Positions 7,741 through 12,439 of a DNA stretch of 12,439 nucleotides are shown one piece after another. The notes under the pieces are model-generated. The model saw nothing but the letters and a program-made list of their open reading frames with translations. It did not search any database and had not been told where the DNA came from. The number at the start of each line of letters is the position of its first letter. The stretch's first letter is position 1. Both the position numbers and the translations under genes were made by a program. Origin of the DNA: Euperipatoides rowelli. Its lineage: Eukaryota; Onychophora; Udeonychophora; Euonychophora; Peripatopsidae. The stretch is taken from NCBI GenBank assembly GCA_003024985.2, contig PXIH01S0018861.1; one strand, given 5' to 3'.

Positions 7741-8245
7741 ATATTTAAAAATAAAANANCATGAGACTCTGATTTTCTTACACATTCATTATCTATTTTA
7801 GTAACATCAAAATTTCAAAATCCACAATTATAGGAGTGAAAACCAAAAAGAAAACCCTAAAACAGGAAACTGGTAAAATACTTGTCTGTTCAATTTGATC
7901 AGTCAATTGAGGGTTAAATTCCTATTTCTCTATTTAGTAAATCCATAAAGATAAAAACTTCAGACAGAAGTGACAAACTGTACAAGATATAAAAATCAGA
8001 TATGTATGATTTCAACTTAATAAAAGCTTTAAAGTAAAGAAGTGGATAGAGAGAAAAGCTTATTGTAAATGGCTCTAGGTCACGCAGACCAAAGCAATGT
8101 AAGTTTTTGAAAAATTAGGAAATAATAAATAGATAAGAGAAATAATGTGCAATGTGTGATCAAATGAACAATTTCTATAGATAAAACAAAATTAGTTGTT
8201 TTAAAGAGGGATAAACTTTCCATGTGAACAGGAAGAAGTAATAAG
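7741..8245. other. A-rich stretch with ambiguous bases, no clear gene
   Basis: Unknown bases occur at 7757 and 7759 in an A-rich run, marking low-quality sequence. Short basic open stretches are present (for example ITLKAL-type and NGSRSRRPKQCKFLKN around 8066-8113), but stops interrupt them. The latter, followed by a few Cys and His codons, faintly recalls the Cys-rich tail of piggyBac transposases; the match is too thin to call. Confidence 0.4.
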
Positions 8246-8368
8246 ATGAAATCCACTCAAGAAGAGATGGCTGCAGATCTATATGATCATTTGGGTGGAA
8301 AACATATCTGCATGGATTACTCTAAAAGCAAGTTAGCAGACAATCATTTTGACTTGTGTGAAACATGA
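8246..8368 (+). CDS. Short coding-like frame, 40 residues, unidentified
   Basis: ATG to TGA gives 40 residues beginning MKSTQEEMAADLYDHLGG and containing KHICMDYSKSKLADNHFD. Amino-acid composition is balanced and unlike the low-complexity frames elsewhere. It is open for seven codons upstream of the ATG. G-x-H-x-x-M-D followed by S-x-x-L-A-D loosely resembles the piggyBac transposase core, but only loosely. It may be an exon or part of a decayed mobile element. No flanking splice site is convincing. Confidence 0.2.
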   Translation: MKSTQEEMAADLYDHLGGKHICMDYSKSKLADNHFDLCET

Positions 8369-8410
8369 CTAAAACAATAGGTGGTCTTATTCTTTTATTT
8401 TGTCTTACAG

Positions 8411-8437
8411 ATGGACAAAAATGAAAAAAAAAAATGA
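8411..8437 (+). CDS. Candidate terminal exon behind a strong acceptor
   Basis: A long pyrimidine-rich tract (TTATTCTTTTATTTTGTCTT) and ACAG precede 8411, the best-looking acceptor noticed in the window. Entering in phase 0, as the 7179-7252 candidate requires, the frame reads MDKNEKKKK and stops at 8435-8437. The stop lies directly after a run of eleven A, where an indel (real or a sequencing error) would change the frame. The same frame is open for another 56 codons after the stop. The nearest AATAAA downstream is at 9199-9204. Confidence 0.22.
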   Translation: MDKNEKKK

Positions 8438-8605
8438 AACAAAAATAGTTTGAAGCTTTTCACAAATCATTGTGCATATCTTAATATCCTATGCACCTCC
8501 AAATTGTTAATTGTGGATCAGTACTGTGCTATCGCTTTTAACCAGAGCACAAGTCTCTATGACCTCATGTTTGGATTTTACGGATCACCAAAAACAGCAC
8601 ACACA
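8438..8605 (+). other. 56-codon open stretch, coding-like, unidentified
   Basis: Between TGA at 8435 and TAA at 8606 the frame includes LLIVDQYCAIAFNQSTSLYD and then LMFGFYGSPKTAHT, a balanced composition in DNA with higher GC than the surroundings. It is in the frame of the candidate acceptor at 8410. Either the coding region once ran through here and was cut by the TGA next to the A11 run, or this is untranslated or unrelated sequence. No family is recognised. Confidence 0.25.
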
Positions 8606-8657
8606 TAATTCTTGTGTGTTATGTCACATTTCCTGCACATGCCATTTATTCCCACAG

Positions 8658-8720
8658 GTGTGCACAAGGTCCTGAGATGAGGGCTAGTGTCCAGAGTCTA
8701 GTGACATCTAGTGTGCATAG
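8658..8720 (+). other. Weak candidate exon of 63 nt
   Basis: CATTTATTCCCACAG precedes 8658 and CATAG/GTGAAA follows. One frame is open throughout and reads CAQGPEMRASVQSLVTSSVH. GC content is higher than average for the window. There is no homology and its phase does not follow from a neighbour, so this is only a pointer. Confidence 0.15.
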
Positions 8721-8899
8721 GTGAAACCACCAACTACATATAACCTTAAGAATCGTACCATTTAGGGTCTAAATCCCATGCACATTAGACATTTTTTAAG
8801 ATAGAATCATGTACAGTGATCAATGGTACCACTCAAAAAATGATAAGAAACATGCAGTAGAAATATTTTGGGCATGGTTTATGGGTCCCAGGTTACAAC

Positions 8900-8937
8900 A
8901 TGTTATCAGTGTCCTTAGATGTTATCAGTGTCCTGAG
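8900..8937. repeat. 19-bp tandem duplication
   Basis: ATGTTATCAGTGTCCTTAG at 8900-8918 is followed directly by ATGTTATCAGTGTCCTGAG at 8919-8937. They differ by one base. It is a recent, simple slippage or duplication event. Confidence 0.9.
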
Positions 8938-9699
8938 TTTAATGCCATTAAAGGTCAAATGTAACAGATTTTTTAATTTTTTATTATTATTGATTTTCAA
9001 AGATAATTACTATAAAAAAATTTCACTGGAAATTNGCCACAGGCTAGTAGGCGAGTGGATTTATCGAGGCCTGCCTATAGCTATTTTGTTTTGTGTTAAT
9101 ACTATAAACTTATGCTTCTAGATATCATGAAAGTGTCATACATTTTATTTATAAAGGTCTATATTGGAGTATGGTAAGCTATTTTGGGTCCAGGTTTGAA
9201 TAAAAGTCAAATATTATTAAAAGCAGAAATCGGTTCAGAAATATGTTCTAAAAATTATTGTTGGTAAAATTTAGACAAGTTAGGATCAGGCTCGGAACCA
9301 ATTAAATCTTTTATCCTTATCTGAGAGAAGAATCATTCTGTCTATAAAATTATCAAAGAAATTTAATAGTTTTTCTCAGTACTTAGCCCCTAAACTTGGG
9401 CCTCTCTCTAGCACATTTACTAGAAAGGCTGGAAAATAACTTTACTTAATGTAAGAATAGAACCATTTAAAATGTCTATCATCTATGATTCTATGGAATA
9501 AAACTTTAACCTTGATTAATTAATTAAACATATTTTCAAAATTATATTTTATATTCTAGTCTTAGTTTTAAATTTTTTCTGTTTATGTATTATATTCATT
9601 TGTATATGCTCAATCAAGAATTAATTTTACTGTAAGTCCTAAATCTACGGGTGAAAACTAAACAATGATGTAATTTTCATTGATGCAACAATAATTTAT

Positions 9700-9717
9700 G
9701 GGGGGGAGGGGGGGGGG
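9700..9717. repeat. G7-A-G10 tract
   Basis: Seventeen G in 18 bases on the plus strand within AT-rich DNA. It could fold as a G-quadruplex by register slippage. Confidence 0.9.
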
Positions 9718-10315
9718 TTGTGATCTAGTCTTTATTTTACAATTGGGCTCTGTGTACCAGGACTGTTTTGGAAATTATTTATTCAACTCTTTCAATTAAA
9801 CTACATACAGTATATGCCTACAGTAAATGATTTAAAATAAAGTGAATATTTTAAAGGAGCTGAAATATCCAAAATAATGTCATAATTTTCTATCAATATA
9901 TTTATGAATCCTAAAATTTATGTCCCAATTTATTTAGAAAATAATTCATGGTGCGACACAAACTTGCTTTTATTATGTTTTGAAATGTCAACAATTCTGA
10001 AACTACCTGTTTTTATATTTTACTAAAAAAATGTTATTGTCAAACATGGGCACAACATGAGCCTTAGATTAAAAACCTCCACCACCATTCCCCGTGGACT
10101 GGAGATAATTGAACCCACTCCACCCCTTACTATTTTCCTTTTACAATTTCATTTATGTTTGATTTTATTGTGGAGATAAACACATTGAAAGTTAACCAGC
10201 TTGTGAAAACTTTCCTTTTCTAATTAACTCAAATTTGATTGGCAACCTTATAACAGTTAAATTGTGAATTAGTTTCTGGTAGGCCTCAAGATTAACTTTA
10301 TTCACTAGTGGCCAC

Positions 10316-10338
10316 CATTTGGTCACAGTATCCAAATG
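10316..10338. repeat. Short hairpin, 7-bp arms
   Basis: CATTTGG at 10316-10322 pairs with CCAAATG at 10332-10338 across a 9-base loop. It is likely incidental. Confidence 0.5.
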
Positions 10339-10403
10339 TGTGCCTTGCACATCCAGTTTTCAAAATTAGACTCTAACTTAAGAGGCATAGAAGGCAATAC
10401 CCT

Positions 10404-10414
10404 CCCCCCCCCCC
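10404..10414. repeat. C11 homopolymer
   Basis: Eleven C, flanked by CCT and TCC, making the minus strand G-rich in the same way as the plus-strand tracts at 4613 and 9700. Confidence 0.9.
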
Positions 10415-10487
10415 TCCACCAAACTTGATTCAAAGAGTGATTATTTAAATTATGAAATTATAAAATTAATACAAAATTTAAAGGGGG

Positions 10488-10692
10488 ACCTGTTGGCGGC
10501 CTCTTTGTGTCACTAAATTGTGGTCTATTTGTACCGTATTATGTGACTAAAGATGACTTGCCCTTTCTTAGATAGTGGATTTCTTTGATTTATAGCCTAG
10601 TGGTTTCTTTTGAGATGATATAAAAGTGAAGTGGAGTTGTCATATGATAAATCCTCAAACCTGCTTGGATGGCGGCTTTCTTTGTGCCATTA
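10488..10692. repeat. Degenerate direct repeats around GGCGGC-CTTTGTG
   Basis: ACCTGTTGGCGGCCTCTTTG at 10488 recurs as ACCTGCTTGGATGGCGGCTT at 10659, and both continue into TTTGTG(T/C)CA(C/T)TA. Between them, GATAGTGGATTTCTTTGA at 10571 and CCTAGTGGTTTCTTTTGA at 10596 form a second, shorter pair. The copies are diverged with small gaps. GC is higher than in the surroundings. It may be a decayed duplicated repeat; no coding frame survives. Confidence 0.5.
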
Positions 10693-10722
10693 GTATTCCT
10701 CTTTATTTTGAATTAATTGTTG

Positions 10723-10739
10723 TTTTTTTTTTTTTTTTT
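10723..10739. repeat. T17 homopolymer
   Basis: Seventeen consecutive T. No retroposed body was recognised upstream on the minus strand. Confidence 0.9.
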
Positions 10740-10892
10740 AAATCAATCTATTGTAAAAGATTTATATCCTCTCCATGGCTAAAATCATATTGTTCATTCC
10801 ATTGTACACTTCATAATTTCTAATTAAGTTTGTGAATGGACTAATAATTCTATAATGTAATAGCCTACCTGTTTATATAGACTATATTGTAT

Positions 10893-10924
10893 ATACTGTA
10901 ATACATACTGTAATACATACTGTA
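10893..10924. repeat. 12-bp tandem repeat ATACTGTAATAC, about 2.6 copies
   Basis: Two exact 12-bp copies at 10893-10904 and 10905-10916, followed by ATACTGTA. Confidence 0.9.
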
Positions 10925-11282
10925 TTAGTACTATTATAAATTAAGAAATTATTCAAATACATTCTTGGTATTAGACACTTTTTTAAATTATTGGCCTACA
11001 TTAAAAAAGAAAAATTCTAAACCTCTTACGAACGGGAGATGAAGAAGAGCATTTTATTTTTGAAATTTATTATTCTTTCCAAATCTTTATACTGGAGAAT
11101 AAGCCATGGAAATTATTCAGAAAATATCATTTTGACTTTAGAATTATTTCATTCCAAAACTAAACTTCCTCCTACACAATAGCCAACTTAATCTGCCCAG
11201 ACTATTTTTTAATTAAAACTTGCTCTTGAATTAAGAACATTAAATTTAAATTACAAAAATGAAATTTGACAATTTGAAAACT

Positions 11283-11310
11283 AAAAAAAAAATTTTTTTT
11301 TTTTTTTTTT
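11283..11310. repeat. A10-T18 tract
   Basis: Ten A followed directly by eighteen T, so the strand can fold back on itself as a perfect A/T hairpin. Confidence 0.95.
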
Positions 11311-12183
11311 AAAATTGTAAACATGTATCACTTTAAAATGATCCAAACTTATCTTACACGTGACCAACTAATTATAATCCCAGGTGTATTTGTTCGTGAC
11401 ACGGGTAAGTATAGCTTTTCCTTTTTGGACAAATTAAATCTCATAGACTACATCAAATAAAATAATAAGCATAACGTGCGTGATCGCAAGAAGAAATTCA
11501 ACCACATTACAAAATTATTATCAACATCCTGTTCTCTTTAACAACTCAACAGTTAGAATTATTAAGTTAGACTTTCATAAAAGCTTATAACTCTTAATCC
11601 ATAAAGATCTTCACAATAGGGGAATTATTATAAATTAACTTACCATATGATAGATACACTTTAACAATTTTGTAAAATAAAAGATGGTTGGTTAATTTTT
11701 TTTTTTAATTTTAATTATCAGATTTTTGTACTTTTAACAATTATTTGAATGTTTTCAAGAGTTTCATAAACTTTTGGCTTGAGCCAAAATGAGAACATTT
11801 TGAACAAATTTATATTTAAATTTTAACTGACTTAATAAAGAATTAATATATCTTAAGACAATTCACAATCTCCTAAGAATCCACATAAACCAAAAATGAA
11901 AGAAATTTAAATTAACTTTTTTGGCTACTTTTTTTTTGTGCACATATCTCCCACAAACTTCTCTTTTAACCAATATAATTATCTCCCATTTAACTCAACA
12001 CCCTCCCTCCTCATAAACCCAAATTTTCAAAATGCAATCCTCATCTCATCATTCTTTATAGTCTTAATTTATAGGCTCAGTTCACAGATTCTTAAATTGT
12101 CTTTTCTGAAGAAGAAAAAATGGAAAAAATAAAAAAGCCTCGTATGGTGCCAATAATAAATGAACCACCCAAAAGTTCATCTC

Positions 12184-12200
12184 AAACATACTGTATGTTT
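12184..12200. repeat. 17-bp palindrome AAACATAC-T-GTATGTTT
   Basis: Perfect 8-bp arms around one central base. It lies 36 bp before the T23 tract. Confidence 0.8.
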
Positions 12201-12235
12201 CAACTTCTCCCATATCCAGTCCTGTAACTGTACAG

Positions 12236-12258
12236 TTTTTTTTTTTTTTTTTTTTTTT
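12236..12258. repeat. T23 homopolymer
   Basis: Twenty-three T followed by AG. This mimics a splice acceptor, but no coding-like frame follows; stops and AT-rich codons dominate. Confidence 0.95.
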
Positions 12259-12439
12259 AGAAAATTTAAAACAGTCACTGTGCTTCAATCCTTTATAGAG
12301 GATTTAAGATCTAATAGTATTCTAATACCAATTAAAATTCCTAATTTATCATAGAATCAACATAAAGAAATATACTGATTTGTCCTATAGCCAGGGGTAG
12401 AAAAATCCAGATAATTGCTACCAGCCAGGTAAATGTTCT

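Larger units (their letters stand above)
9122..10487. other. AT-rich stretch with G and C tracts, no gene
   Basis: All frames are broken. It holds a G-rich run at 9700-9717, C11 at 10404-10414, and a hairpin CATTTGG...CCAAATG at 10316-10338. No transposon ends could be paired. Confidence 0.55.
10940..12439. other. Very AT-rich stretch without a recognisable gene
   Basis: Open frames here are short, low in complexity and driven by homopolymers. Structures seen are the A10T18 tract at 11283-11310, T11 near 11696-11706, a 17-bp palindrome at 12184-12200 and T23 at 12236-12258. No splice-supported exon or transposon end pair was found. Confidence 0.55.

Noticed and set aside
166-7901. Shared 14-mer GTTCAATTTGATCA at 166-179 and 7888-7901
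   Set aside because: The flanks do not extend the match, and an AT-rich 14-mer match over this window is not strong evidence of common origin.
8066-8215. Cys/His pattern resembling the Cys-rich tail of a piggyBac transposase
   Set aside because: Several in-frame stops and too few matching positions; the resemblance comes from a handful of residues.
9040-9080. GC-richer imperfect inverted repeat (CTAGTAGGC / GCCTGCCTATAG)
   Set aside because: The pairing is broken and short, with no target duplication or second copy.
8900-9121. Plus-strand open frame of 73 residues with one unknown codon
   Set aside because: It starts inside the 19-bp tandem duplication, contains an ambiguous base at 9035 and is mostly Leu/Ile/Phe from AT-rich codons.
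10626-10823. Plus-strand open frame of 65 residues
   Set aside because: It crosses the T17 tract (poly-Phe) and shows no domain or splice support.
11938-12354. Three overlapping open frames on both strands, 64-68 residues
   Set aside because: All depend on homopolymers (poly-Lys or poly-Phe from A/T runs) and overlap each other; none looks like a protein.
1-12439. tRNA, rRNA, CRISPR array, LTR pair or hammerhead ribozyme
   Set aside because: No box-B-like GGTTCGAATCC with a cloverleaf, no spaced identical repeats, no long direct terminal repeats, and CTGATGA occurrences lack the matching GAAA core arrangement.

Overview
The window looks like non-coding genomic DNA from an AT-rich eukaryote, most likely an invertebrate animal. 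GC is about one third by eye. It holds long homopolymers, a TCTA microsatellite, a short AC repeat and several non-autonomous DNA transposons whose ends and target-site duplications can still be read. Nothing is bacterial in layout: there is no operon, no long ORF, and stop codons are dense on both strands. No species can be assigned and no known protein-coding gene is recognised.

Layout: 1-154 is a TCTA microsatellite. 1061-1440 is a diverged tandem repeat with a unit of about 170 bp. 1847-2092 is a 246-bp inverted-repeat element with a perfect 8-bp target duplication. 2470-2960 is a 491-bp element with TA duplications and CAGTAAAACCTG-type ends, consistent with Tc1/mariner-pogo. 3547-4357 is an 811-bp element flanked by TTAA, with a GC-rich 17-mer repeated inside it, consistent with piggyBac. 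4822-5096 holds a weak candidate for the last exon of a minus-strand gene. 6360-8720 is the part most like a gene region on the plus strand: a perfect CRE octamer, several short coding-like stretches with reasonable splice sites, and an open stretch resembling a decayed non-LTR reverse transcriptase. From 8940 to the end there is AT-rich sequence with homopolymers, G/C tracts and short repeats and no supportable gene.

The three transposon-derived elements are the best supported calls. Each has inverted ends and a target duplication of the right kind, and together they make up about 1.55 kb. They carry no transposase, so each must have been mobilised in trans by a relative elsewhere in the genome. 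The plus-strand exon chain at 6562-8437 keeps one reading frame over four putative exons, but it rests only on splice-site inspection and should be treated as a hypothesis. No new molecular system can be claimed from this sequence; the most useful leads are the three transposon families and the coding-like zone at 6.4-8.7 kb.
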